This document shows, in pieces, positions 36,770 through 45,724 of a stretch of 64,000 nucleotides of DNA. The notes under the pieces are model-generated. The model did no database searches, was not told the origin of the DNA, and was given only the letters and a program-made list of their open reading frames with translations. The stretch is from Ignavibacteria bacterium. GTDB taxonomy: Bacteria > Bacteroidota > Ignavibacteria > Tepidaquicellales > Tepidaquicellaceae. Position 1 is the stretch's first letter. Each line of letters starts with the position of its first letter. The translations under genes and the position numbers were made by a program. Location of the stretch: the NCBI GenBank assembly GCA_026417495.1, contig JAOADD010000075.1:21257-85256 (forward strand), in the 5' to 3' direction.

Positions 36770-38014
36770 ATGATAAAATTGAATCATCAAAACTATTACA
36801 GATTACCATGGAACTTAACAGATAACTCAATTACTTGGTTAGAACCAACTGCAAAATGTAATCTTGCTTGCGTTGGTTGTTACAGAAAAAATTTAAAAAA
36901 TGGTCATAAATCACTTGAGGAAGTAAAAGAAGAAATTAGATTACTGAATAAATATAGAAGAACAGATGGAATTTCTATTGCAGGAGGGGAGCCCTTACTA
37001 CATCCAAATATTATTGATATAGTCAAGGAAGTAAAAAATTGTGGTCTAAAACCAATAATAAATACAAATGGATTTACCTTAACAAAAGATTTTTTATTAG
37101 AGTTGAAGAAAGCTGGGGTCTTTGGGTTTACATTTCATATAGATAGTAAACAAAGACGACCCGGTTGGTTAGAAGCTAATGAATTAGAATTAAATGAGTT
37201 AAGATATCATTATGCAAAAATGTTAAGTGAAGTTGGAGATATTGCTTGCTCTTTTAATTCTACTGTTTATCGTGATACCCTACAATATATACCAGGTATG
37301 GTGAAATGGGCTGAAGAAAATATAGATATCGTAAATGTAATGGTATTCATTCTTTACAGAATGGCAAATAATAAATTATATGATTTCTTTATTGGTCCAT
37401 ATCCTGTAAATTCAGCGGAGTTGGTCTATAATATTCAACCGGAAGATGTTGTTGACATAAAAGCAGAAGAGGTTTACGAACTTATAAAAAATCAAGACCC
37501 TGAATTTGATAGTTGTGCTTATTTAAATGGTACAAGTGATCCTGAATCATTCAAATGGTTACTTTCTATAAAACTTGCAACAAAGAGAAAAAGATATGGT
37601 TATATGGGTAGCAAGGGAATTGAGATAATACAGACTTTTCACCATTTGTTTACTGGTAAATATTTAGCATACACTCGACCAAAGACACAAGCTAAGGGAA
37701 AATCACTGCTTTTACTTGGTGCATTTGATAAAAAATTGAGAAAAATTTTCTTCAAATATTTCAGAAATCCATTGAATATTTTTCGAAAATTATATACTCA
37801 GTCAATTATGATAATACAACCAATAGACATTATGGAAGATGGAAGGCAAAATATGTGTGATGGATGCCCTGATATAACTATTTGGAATGGAAAGCTTGTA
37901 TGGTCTTGTAGAATGGAAGAACAATTAAACTACGCTTTTAATGTACAAGCATATCCGAAAGATTTGAAAGAAAGAATTGAAGAGCAGAAAAGAAAATATC
38001 AAAAGATGACTTAA
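36770..38014 (+). CDS. Radical SAM protein with an extra C-terminal cysteine cluster
   Basis: 414 residues. The 4Fe-4S/SAM motif is EPTAKCNLACVGCYRKN (C-x3-C-x2-C, about residues 28-40), with ISIAGGEPLLHPN as the SAM-binding GGEP motif and FTFHIDSKQRRPGW in the barrel. Near the end, MCDGCPDITIW and LVWSCRMEEQ supply three more cysteines that might bind an auxiliary cluster. The barrel is followed by about 120 residues of positively charged helix. Substrate unknown. ATG follows an aaggacgagg ribosome site, and the stop overlaps the mtnA start by one base (TAATG), so the two are expressed together. Confidence 0.9.
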   Translation: MIKLNHQNYYRLPWNLTDNSITWLEPTAKCNLACVGCYRKNLKNGHKSLEEVKEEIRLLNKYRRTDGISIAGGEPLLHPNIIDIVKEVKNCGLKPIINTNGFTLTKDFLLELKKAGVFGFTFHIDSKQRRPGWLEANELELNELRYHYAKMLSEVGDIACSFNSTVYRDTLQYIPGMVKWAEENIDIVNVMVFILYRMANNKLYDFFIGPYPVNSAELVYNIQPEDVVDIKAEEVYELIKNQDPEFDSCAYLNGTSDPESFKWLLSIKLATKRKRYGYMGSKGIEIIQTFHHLFTGKYLAYTRPKTQAKGKSLLLLGAFDKKLRKIFFKYFRNPLNIFRKLYTQSIMIIQPIDIMEDGRQNMCDGCPDITIWNGKLVWSCRMEEQLNYAFNVQAYPKDLKERIEEQKRKYQKMT

Positions 38015-39114
38015 TGCTAGTAAACGGTAAACATTATAAAACAATTTGGATTGATAAAGGTGGTAAAATAAAAACAATAGATCAAAATTTATTACCCTTT
38101 AAATTCAAAATATTAACATTAGACTCTTCTGAGGATGTAATAACCGCTATAAAGAATATGACCGTAAGAGGTGCCCCTGTAATTGGTGTTGCAGGGGCAT
38201 ATGGAATTTACCTTGCAATAAAAGAAGGTATAATAAAAGGTTACAGAGGAAAAGAATTAGATTCTTACACAATTAAGGTATCTAAAAAAATACTCAGCAC
38301 GCGTCCAACTGCAATAAATTTAAAATATTCAGTTGAAAGAACTCTTGAAGCATATTACTTTACTGAACTTCCCGAGCAAAAATTATTAAATGTTTTAAAC
38401 ACTGCGAATCAACTACTAAAAACAGAAGAAGAAGCAAGTTATAAAATTGGAATTAATGGTTTAAGAATTATAAAGAATCTTTTTAACAAAAAAAAACATA
38501 AAGAGTTAAACATCCTTACTCATTGCAATGCTGGATGGCTGGCTTGTATTGACTATGGTACAGCACTGGCACCAATATACTTAGCTAAAACAGAAGGTAT
38601 AAAGATGCATATTTGGATTGAGGAAACCAGACCAAGGAATCAAGGTGCAAGATTAACTGCTTGGGAATTATTACATAACGGTATAAAACATACAATAATA
38701 ACTGACAATGCAGGTGGATATGTTATGCAAAAAGGTCTAGTAGATATGGTTATTGTTGGTTCTGATAGGACAACTATTAATGGGGATGTGTGTAATAAAA
38801 TTGGTACATACAAAACAGCTCTCGCAGCGTTTGATAACAAAATTCCTTTCTATGTAGCATTACCAATCAGTTCATTTGACTTAAAAATCAATAATGCATT
38901 AAAAGAAATTCCAATTGAAGAAAGAAATTCAGATGAAGTAAAATTTATAGAAGGTTATAATAAGGGTATAAACAAAGTACTCATTACTCCACAAAAAAGT
39001 AAAGCAAAAAACTTTGGTTTTGATATTACCCCTGCAAGACTCGTGACAGCATTAATAACAGACAAAGGAATAATAAGACCGGATAAAAAGCAAATTGAGA
39101 AAATTTTACTTTAA
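38014..39114 (+). CDS. mtnA: S-methyl-5-thioribose-1-phosphate isomerase
   Basis: 366 residues of the eIF2B-like MtnA family. It isomerises methylthioribose 1-phosphate (or 5-deoxyribose 1-phosphate) to the ribulose form. Marks: KNMTVRGAPVIGVAGAYGI, LTHCNAGWLAC (catalytic Cys), WIEETRPRNQGARLTAWEL and VGSDRTTINGDVCNKIGTY (catalytic Asp region). Its ATG overlaps the radical SAM stop. No other methionine-salvage gene (mtnB, mtnC, mtnK) is within the window, so the substrate supply is open. Confidence 0.94.
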   Translation: MLVNGKHYKTIWIDKGGKIKTIDQNLLPFKFKILTLDSSEDVITAIKNMTVRGAPVIGVAGAYGIYLAIKEGIIKGYRGKELDSYTIKVSKKILSTRPTAINLKYSVERTLEAYYFTELPEQKLLNVLNTANQLLKTEEEASYKIGINGLRIIKNLFNKKKHKELNILTHCNAGWLACIDYGTALAPIYLAKTEGIKMHIWIEETRPRNQGARLTAWELLHNGIKHTIITDNAGGYVMQKGLVDMVIVGSDRTTINGDVCNKIGTYKTALAAFDNKIPFYVALPISSFDLKINNALKEIPIEERNSDEVKFIEGYNKGINKVLITPQKSKAKNFGFDITPARLVTALITDKGIIRPDKKQIEKILL

Positions 39115-39142
39115 TATCCGGTTATTATTATCATGATTTTCT

Positions 39143-39550
39143 TTATTGATAATATATATCAAGATATGCTGAGGTTATATAATAACCGAAGCAATCTTTA
39201 ACATAGACGTGGTAGTATCCTGGTTTATAAAATGTTACTTTTTTCCAGAACCAAACCCAATCTCTACTCATATCATCTTGAGTAATGGTAGTATTATATG
39301 TTTCAGTATAGTCATTATCAACATCGTAAATTTCGTAATAAACATATTCGCATCCAATCTCATATGGAAGGCGTACTAAAAAGTACAAATATCCCCCATC
39401 TTTTGGAATATAGAAAGTATTACTTTCATTAATTGGATAACCTTTACTATTTACACCTTCACAAAAATAAAGAGTCTGAGAGTAAGAAGTTCCACTAATC
39501 ACAAAAATCGTAGTTAGTAAGAAGACTACAAATAGAATTTTTTTTGCCAT
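39143..39550 (-). CDS. Small secreted protein of unknown function
   Basis: 135 residues. A signal peptide (about 1-25, ending near TSYSQ) is followed by a beta-rich domain rich in Tyr and Trp: GGYLYFLVRLPYEIGCEYV, RDWVWFWKKVTFYKPGYYH and CFGYYITSAYLDIYY, with three cysteines in the mature part. The alternating aromatic pattern suggests a beta-sandwich for surface or carbohydrate contacts. I recognise no family. It is convergent with mtnA, 28 bases away. Confidence 0.7.
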   Translation of the reverse strand: MAKKILFVVFLLTTIFVISGTSYSQTLYFCEGVNSKGYPINESNTFYIPKDGGYLYFLVRLPYEIGCEYVYYEIYDVDNDYTETYNTTITQDDMSRDWVWFWKKVTFYKPGYYHVYVKDCFGYYITSAYLDIYYQ

Positions 39551-39647
39551 TTTGTTTCCTTTCGCATTTTGATATTTTTTTTAAAAAACTTAAACATTAA
39601 GTTACAATAAATTATACAAATAATAAATATATAAAGTTCCTAACAAT

Positions 39648-40184
39648 ATGAAAGCAGAAGATTTGTTACGAAATTATATTAAAAACGAAAACCTTATAAA
39701 ACACTGTTATGCAGTTGAATCTTGTATGAAATATTATGCTGAATTATTAAATGAAGACATAGAAAAATGGGGTGAAGTTGGGTTACTGCATGATTTGGAC
39801 TGGGAAATGTATCCTGATACACATCCCAACACAGCTGTTCCCATTCTAAGAGAAGCAGGATATGATGAAGAATTTATTAACATTATTCTTTCACATGCAT
39901 ATCCTGAAAGAACAACTATCCCCCGAGATTCATTAATCTCAAAGTATTTATTCGCATGTGATGAAATCACAGGACTTGTAACAGCATACGCATTAATGAA
40001 ACCTGGTGGTATACAAGAAGTAGAAGTCAAAGGGGTTATAAAGAAAATGAAAGATAAAGCTTTTGCGAGAAATGTTAATAGAGAGGATATAAAGAAAGGG
40101 GCAGAAGAAATTGGTCTTGATTTAAGTACCCACATTCAACACATCATCAACGCTATGAAAAAAGATTCTAGGTTGGGTATATAA
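39648..40184 (+). CDS. HD-domain hydrolase
   Basis: 178 residues. The His-Asp motif is in GLLHDLDWEMYPDTHP, preceded by IKHCYAVESCM (first His) and followed by LSHAYPER and FACDEITGLVTAYAL (later metal-binding residues). These are the positions of the metal phosphohydrolase site in the compact HD family often annotated HDIG or HAD-like 'hydrolase'. Substrate unknown. Its stop is 8 bases from the convergent kinase gene stop. Confidence 0.88.
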   Translation: MKAEDLLRNYIKNENLIKHCYAVESCMKYYAELLNEDIEKWGEVGLLHDLDWEMYPDTHPNTAVPILREAGYDEEFINIILSHAYPERTTIPRDSLISKYLFACDEITGLVTAYALMKPGGIQEVEVKGVIKKMKDKAFARNVNREDIKKGAEEIGLDLSTHIQHIINAMKKDSRLGI

Positions 40185-40191
40185 ATTTGAA

Positions 40192-43100
40192 TCAGGAATT
40201 GCTAACATTCTCCATCAACTCTAAAATTTCATCTCTGTTGAATGGTTTAGATATATAATGAGTACAACCTGCTTTTAAAAATTCTTCCTTATCACCCTCC
40301 ATAGCAAATGCTGTCATCGCTATAATAGGTGTGTTCTTATAAGCTTTAATCTCCCTAATTTTTACTGTTAATTCGGAACCAGTCATACCAGCACCTAAAT
40401 TAATATCCATTAAAATAATATCATAAATTTTTTGATTTACTTTTTCTAAGCCTTCTATACCACTGAGTGCTACATCAACTTCATATTTATCCTTAAAAAA
40501 TAATTTTATTAGCTCTATGCTAGCAAAATCATTTTCAACAAGTAAAACTTTTTTCAATTTACTTGTTTTTTTCTTCTGACTTTTAGAATCCGCTTTTTTA
40601 TCAGTGAAAAATTCCATTGGTTCGTTGGAAGTAATAGGCATAGTTTCTTGTTTCTCTTCTGTAATAGTTTTTCCTGAATGGATTGGAAATTTTATTGTGA
40701 AAGTAGAACCCTTACCTATAGTACTACTAACTTCTATTTTCCCTCCTAAAAGTTCTGTAAATTTTTTAGCAAGTGAAAGACCTAACCCTGACCCTTCAAA
40801 GCTTCTACTAAATCCTTCACTTTCCTGTCTAAATTCTTGAAATATTAAATCGAACTTAGAGGTAGGAATCCCAATTCCAGTATCAATTACTTTTATATAA
40901 AAATGTGAATCATCAATTTTAGATTCAATTATAACACCACCTTGTTTTGTGAATTTAATAGCATTATTTACCAAATTGTTTAATATATCTGCAAGAATCC
41001 TTTCATCTGTTTCTGTAATAATTTCTTCAGAATACAATCTTGTTTCTAAATAAAGATTCTTATTTTTTGCAGATTGTTCAAACAACTTGACTATCTCTTT
41101 TATTAACTTATTTATTTCAACCCTTGTATAACTTATATTAACTTTGTTCGCCTCTATTCTTGAGAGGTCAAGAATTTGATTGAGAGTCGTCATTAACCTT
41201 GTACCACTTTTATGTATTGTATTTGCTATTTCTTTTAGATATAAATCATCAGTTAGCTCATTTAATATTTGTGCAAATCCAAGTATGCCATGAAGTGGAG
41301 TTCTCAATTCATGACTCATATTCGCAAGAAAATTCGTTTTAACTCTGCTCATTTCTTCAGCTTTGTTTTTTGCTTCTATTAACTCTTCCATAAACTTCTT
41401 TCTATCCGTAATATCTCTAACGACTGCAAGAATTTTATCTGTATCAAAACAATTTAATCGCGTTTCAAAATACCTTCTACCCATTGGTAAATCTAAATAA
41501 TAGTCATAATATTGAGTTTTTCTTTCTTTAAATGCTTTCTCAAATTTCTTTTCAATTTCAGGTACAATTTCTTTTGGTAAAACATCTTGGAATCTTTGAC
41601 CTAAAACCTTATCTTTAGACAAAATAAGCAAACTTTCGTCTGGAGCATAAACATCAAGATATTCACCATACTTGTTGAAAACAAAGATCATATCAGGAAG
41701 TGAAGAAATAATTGCACTTATCTCAGCTTCTTTTTCTCGTAATTCATTTTCGGATTTCTTCTGTTTAATCATACCTCCAATAGAATTTGTCAATACTCTA
41801 AGAGCATTTATTTCTGCATCATGCCAGCACCTTTCCTTGATACAATCTTCAAAGCTTAAAGATCCCCAAAATCTGTTATCAATGAATATTGGAAGTATCA
41901 ATAAGGATTTAATTTCCTGAGATTCCAAAAATTCTTTTATGTTTTTAGAAAATGAATTTAAATTTCCGCATATCTCTCTACCAAATGATAAGTCTTTGTA
42001 CCAAGATTTTAAATCACCCTTGAAATGTATATTTTGAAAAATAAGATTATTTATAAGCTCATATTTTTCATCTGAACACCACTCACAAATTTTATTCATA
42101 CAAACATCCCTTGTTTCATAATTAATAATATTTTCGAATAAATTTATTCTATTTACTTTTGTGGTTTTTCCAATAACACATAATGCATTAGAAATTCCTT
42201 CATTTAAATCTTCTTCTAAAATTAAATGCTCTTCAGCTTTGGAAATACTTGAGAATAAATCCTGCAAATATAAATTTTCTTCCTCTGCTTTCTTCCTTTT
42301 TGTAATATCTATTTGAGAACCCCAATTAGAAATCAACTTACCTTCTTTTACTATTCCTACTACATTATTTAAGAACCAAACTGTCTCCCCTTTCTTATTT
42401 ACTTCACAGGTTTCAATATCTTGCACTTTATAACCCTTTTCAACAAATTTTATATTTGCTTCTATATTCTTCTCAATATCTCCCCCATATAAATCTATCA
42501 ACCTTTTTCCAATTAATTCATCCTTTGAATCATATCCATACATTTTTACCATTAAATCATTGCATTCAGATATTATACCATATTTGATAATCAGTTCAGC
42601 TTGCTTTTCTTTGGGTAAAGTTATATCAATAGGTATCTCATATTTAATTAAATATATTCCCTCCAAACTTTGTTCAATATAATTCCTATATTTCTCCTCA
42701 CTGAACCTAAGAGCATCTTCAGCCATTTTTCTCTCAATTGCCATTGCAGCCTGCTCTGATACGTACGATAAAATATTTAAGTCCTCTATTGTATACCTGA
42801 TTCCTTCTGTATATGATTGTACAGCTAGAACACCGATAGTTTTGTCTTCTACCTTTAAAGGTACACCTAACCAATCTACTGAGTCAACCCCTATTAATTC
42901 AACTTCACCAGCATCTAATAGAGATTTAAACTTCTCAGGAGTTGCTAAAAGTGGGAACCCCGTTCTGATAACATATTCAGTTAAACCTTTACCAAATTTT
43001 TTGGGTAGCATGTATTCATCATATTCATCAACAAAGTATGGAAATTCGAGTATATCAGATTCTTTATCATATAATGCTATATAGAAATTTTTCCCATGCA

Positions 43101-43992
43101 TTAATGATGAAACTATGCTGTGAATTGATTTGAAAAGTTCATTTAGATTTTTAACCTTATGTGTCTCTTCAGCAATCTTATAAACAGCATTCTGTACTTT
43201 TTCAAATTTTTTCCTTTTTGTAATATCTATCTGCGTTCCCCAAATTCCAACTAGGTAATCATTTTCAATAATTCCGAATGAATTATTAGAAAAGTATAAA
43301 ATCTGACCGTCTTTATCTACTTCTTCAGTCTCTACATCAAGATTAGTATAATTCTTATTAATCATTTCAAGAAATGCTTTGATGTTAATTTCATTTTCGT
43401 CACTACCATGAATTTCTACTAGTCTTTTCCCTATAATATCTTCAGGTGTATTATAACCATACATTTTAGCAAACGCTTCATTACATTCGGATATATATCC
43501 ATATTTATAAATCTGCTTAATCTGTTTCCAAGGTGGAAGTTTTGTATCTATAGGCTTTTCGAAATTTAAATAATATATTCCCTCTATACTTTTTGTAATA
43601 AAGTTCTGATACTTTAACAATTCCTTGAACATTAGTGAATTACCATTTGTCTTACTCAGTACTACTTTTGCAAAAATTAAAATATATTCTGATTTGGAGA
43701 TTGGTAAATAACTCGCTCTCAATTTAACTTTCAATTTCGAACCATCACTTTTTATGAGATATTTTTCCTCTTCATAAAAATTATTACCAAATATAGTTTT
43801 ATATATTTTTTTTAATTTTTTTGAATCAATACCTACACAAATATCAGATAAACTCCTTTTTTCAATCAAATCACCTTCTGAATAACCAAGTACTCCACAA
43901 CAGTATGGATTCGCATAGATAATATTACCGTTTTTGTCTGTTAAGATAATGATATCTTGAATATCATCGAAAATATTTTTGGAATACTCCAT
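40192..43992 (-). CDS. Hybrid histidine kinase, PAS/GAF-rich, with receiver domain
   Basis: 1266 residues, no membrane segment seen, so probably a cytoplasmic sensor. Order: PAS (about 1-115), PAS (120-260), GAF (270-425), PAS (430-570), GAF (585-760), PAS (770-885), HisKA with His894 in MSHELRTPLHG, HATPase (DTGIGIP, GSGLGLSLAKKF) to about 1110, and a receiver (1148-1266) with Asp1196 in ILMDINLG and Lys1249. The second and third PAS copies are close duplicates (SIEGIYYL / SLEGIYLI, and both end with QIDITKRKK). The second GAF region has several Cys (VCMNKICEWCSD), which might bind a cofactor. No response-regulator partner is adjacent. Signal unknown. Confidence 0.93.
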   Translation of the reverse strand: MEYSKNIFDDIQDIIILTDKNGNIIYANPYCCGVLGYSEGDLIEKRSLSDICVGIDSKKLKKIYKTIFGNNFYEEEKYLIKSDGSKLKVKLRASYLPISKSEYILIFAKVVLSKTNGNSLMFKELLKYQNFITKSIEGIYYLNFEKPIDTKLPPWKQIKQIYKYGYISECNEAFAKMYGYNTPEDIIGKRLVEIHGSDENEINIKAFLEMINKNYTNLDVETEEVDKDGQILYFSNNSFGIIENDYLVGIWGTQIDITKRKKFEKVQNAVYKIAEETHKVKNLNELFKSIHSIVSSLMHGKNFYIALYDKESDILEFPYFVDEYDEYMLPKKFGKGLTEYVIRTGFPLLATPEKFKSLLDAGEVELIGVDSVDWLGVPLKVEDKTIGVLAVQSYTEGIRYTIEDLNILSYVSEQAAMAIERKMAEDALRFSEEKYRNYIEQSLEGIYLIKYEIPIDITLPKEKQAELIIKYGIISECNDLMVKMYGYDSKDELIGKRLIDLYGGDIEKNIEANIKFVEKGYKVQDIETCEVNKKGETVWFLNNVVGIVKEGKLISNWGSQIDITKRKKAEEENLYLQDLFSSISKAEEHLILEEDLNEGISNALCVIGKTTKVNRINLFENIINYETRDVCMNKICEWCSDEKYELINNLIFQNIHFKGDLKSWYKDLSFGREICGNLNSFSKNIKEFLESQEIKSLLILPIFIDNRFWGSLSFEDCIKERCWHDAEINALRVLTNSIGGMIKQKKSENELREKEAEISAIISSLPDMIFVFNKYGEYLDVYAPDESLLILSKDKVLGQRFQDVLPKEIVPEIEKKFEKAFKERKTQYYDYYLDLPMGRRYFETRLNCFDTDKILAVVRDITDRKKFMEELIEAKNKAEEMSRVKTNFLANMSHELRTPLHGILGFAQILNELTDDLYLKEIANTIHKSGTRLMTTLNQILDLSRIEANKVNISYTRVEINKLIKEIVKLFEQSAKNKNLYLETRLYSEEIITETDERILADILNNLVNNAIKFTKQGGVIIESKIDDSHFYIKVIDTGIGIPTSKFDLIFQEFRQESEGFSRSFEGSGLGLSLAKKFTELLGGKIEVSSTIGKGSTFTIKFPIHSGKTITEEKQETMPITSNEPMEFFTDKKADSKSQKKKTSKLKKVLLVENDFASIELIKLFFKDKYEVDVALSGIEGLEKVNQKIYDIILMDINLGAGMTGSELTVKIREIKAYKNTPIIAMTAFAMEGDKEEFLKAGCTHYISKPFNRDEILELMENVSNS

Positions 43993-44258
43993 ATTATTTT
44001 TACCATCTGGTTTTTAATTGATTTTTCTAGAAGATATGTGTCAATTTAATTAATTAAATGGATTCTATGAAGTGAATTAACTGATGGTGATAAATTTAAC
44101 AGGAAGAAATTCATATTAAATTATAATTCATAAATTATACAATCAAAATCAATATGAATAACTTTTCCATTCCAAAAATTAAATAATTTGTCATTTAATA
44201 ATCAATAATTACTTATTCAAAAATATAATTATAAAAATAATTATAATATACAAATTTC

Positions 44259-45341
44259 TTAACTAATTTCTTTAATTATCCCACCACACAAAATATCTTC
44301 CCCTACATAAAAAACAGCCGATTGACCAGGTGTAACAGATTTTTTGGGGTTTTTCAATATTACTTTAATTAAATCTTGTTCTGTTTGCTCGATTATTGCT
44401 TGAGTTCCAGAATCCTTATACCTTACTTTGACAATCACATCTACCGAATTAACTAATTTATCAACTAAAAGAAAATTCAGCTGATTAACAAAAAATTCTT
44501 TTGTTAATATATTCTTTTCCTCATCTACATAGATAATATTATTCTCAGCATCAATTTTCTTAACATAAACTGGAAATCCTAAAGATAAATTCAAACCTCT
44601 CCTTTGTCCAATAGTGTAAAAAGGATAACCTTTATGTTTTCCGATAACCTTACCTCTAAATATTATATCACCCTCTAAATTTTTATTTTCAATTTTAGAT
44701 AATAAGAAATTTGAATAATCATTATCGGGAATAAAACATATTTCTTGTGAATCAGGTGTATCTGCAGATTTTAAACCGACTTCTTTTGCAATTTGTCTAA
44801 TTTCATTTTTTGTATAATTTCCAATAGGAAATAGAGATTTTGATAAAGCAATCTGAGATAGAATCCACAGGAAATATGATTGGTCCTTTTGTTTATCTTC
44901 AGATACTGAAATGGTATATCTTCCATTACTCAATTTCTTAATTTTTGCGTAATGTCCAGTTACAAGAAAATCAGCACCAAGCGATTCTGCCTTTTCTAAA
45001 AGAACTCCCCACTTTATATATTTGTTACATTTTACACAAGGATTTGGGGTTCTTCCTGATAAATATTCTGAAATAAAATCCTTTATTACAGTTTTATTGA
45101 ATATTTCTGTAAAATCTAAAACAAAGTGATTAATTCCTAACTGATCTGCAACATATTGAGCTCTATGAATAGTTTCAAGAGAACAGCAACCTGACTTTTT
45201 TTGCTTCGAATCATTAAATTCCCATGTCTTCAAAGTCACACCAATTACATTGTAATTTTCTTTCTTCATTAAATATGCTGCAACAGAAGAATCAACCCCA
45301 CCACTCATTGCAACTAAAACCGTTTTCTTATCTTCTTGCAT
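44259..45341 (-). CDS. mnmA: tRNA-specific 2-thiouridylase
   Basis: 360 residues, normal. It thiolates U34 of Lys, Glu and Gln tRNAs using a persulfide donor. The PP-loop AMSGGVDSSVAAYLM, the first catalytic Cys in NPCVKCNKYIKWG, the second in DSQEICFIPDNDY, and the C-terminal beta-barrel with YTIGQRRGLNL and TPGQSAVFY are all present. It is divergent from tatA with an inverted repeat between them. Confidence 0.95.
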   Translation of the reverse strand: MQEDKKTVLVAMSGGVDSSVAAYLMKKENYNVIGVTLKTWEFNDSKQKKSGCCSLETIHRAQYVADQLGINHFVLDFTEIFNKTVIKDFISEYLSGRTPNPCVKCNKYIKWGVLLEKAESLGADFLVTGHYAKIKKLSNGRYTISVSEDKQKDQSYFLWILSQIALSKSLFPIGNYTKNEIRQIAKEVGLKSADTPDSQEICFIPDNDYSNFLLSKIENKNLEGDIIFRGKVIGKHKGYPFYTIGQRRGLNLSLGFPVYVKKIDAENNIIYVDEEKNILTKEFFVNQLNFLLVDKLVNSVDVIVKVRYKDSGTQAIIEQTEQDLIKVILKNPKKSVTPGQSAVFYVGEDILCGGIIKEIS

Positions 45342-45441
45342 AAGAAATAGTAGTCTTAATAATATAATTATTATAATTATTTAAAATTATAATAACAACT
45401 GAAAACACTTAATAATTCTATTTTAATAAATCTCTTTATAT

Positions 45442-45469
45442 ATTAATCAAATTAAGTAAATTGATTAAT
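45442..45469 (+). promoter_or_regulatory. Perfect inverted repeat between mnmA and tatA
   Basis: attaatcaa (45442-45450) and ttgattaat (45461-45469) form a 9-bp perfect inverted repeat with a 10-base centre, 40 bases upstream of tatA. It could be an operator for a dimeric regulator, but the local AT richness makes chance possible. Confidence 0.4.
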
Positions 45470-45508
45470 CCAAATATAATTATTATAATAATGTAAATTT
45501 AAATAAAA

Positions 45509-45706
45509 ATGTTTGGATTAGGAACACAAGAGTTAATTTTTATTATAATAGTAATTTTAATCTTGTTTGGTCCTAAAAAAATTCCAGAACTTATGCAAAG
45601 TTTAGGAAAAGGATTGAGGGAATTCAGAAAAGCAAAAGAAGAAATACAGAAAGATATAAATAATGCTATAAATGCAGAATCAAAAGATGAGGGTAAGGAA
45701 ACTTAG
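45509..45706 (+). CDS. tatA: Sec-independent (Tat) translocase subunit TatA
   Basis: 65 residues: a short N terminus, one membrane helix ([14 protein letters not shown]), the [20 protein letters not shown] amphipathic helix with its Phe-Gly hinge, and a charged tail. It forms the pore component for export of folded proteins. tatC is not in the window. The gene ends 5 bases from the convergent peptidase gene. Confidence 0.96.
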   Translation: MFGLGTQELIFIIIVILILFGPKKIPELMQSLGKGLREFRKAKEEIQKDINNAINAESKDEGKET

Positions 45707-45724
45707 ATATTTTATAAGTTTTTA
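45699..45724. terminator. Weak convergent terminator tatA / peptidase
   Basis: Stem aaactta / taagttt (45699-45705 and 45715-45721) with a nine-base loop spans the end of tatA and the end of the peptidase gene, with short T-runs on either side. Low GC makes it uncertain. Confidence 0.35.

Noticed and set aside
39127..39153. Hairpin between mtnA and the small secreted gene
   Set aside because: Seven AT-rich pairs overlap the coding end of the minus-strand gene and no T-run follows, so a terminator call is not supported.
45368..45395. 11-bp AT-only inverted repeat near the mnmA start
   Set aside because: It is composed only of A and T in very AT-rich DNA, where such palindromes are expected by chance; it is not listed as a feature.
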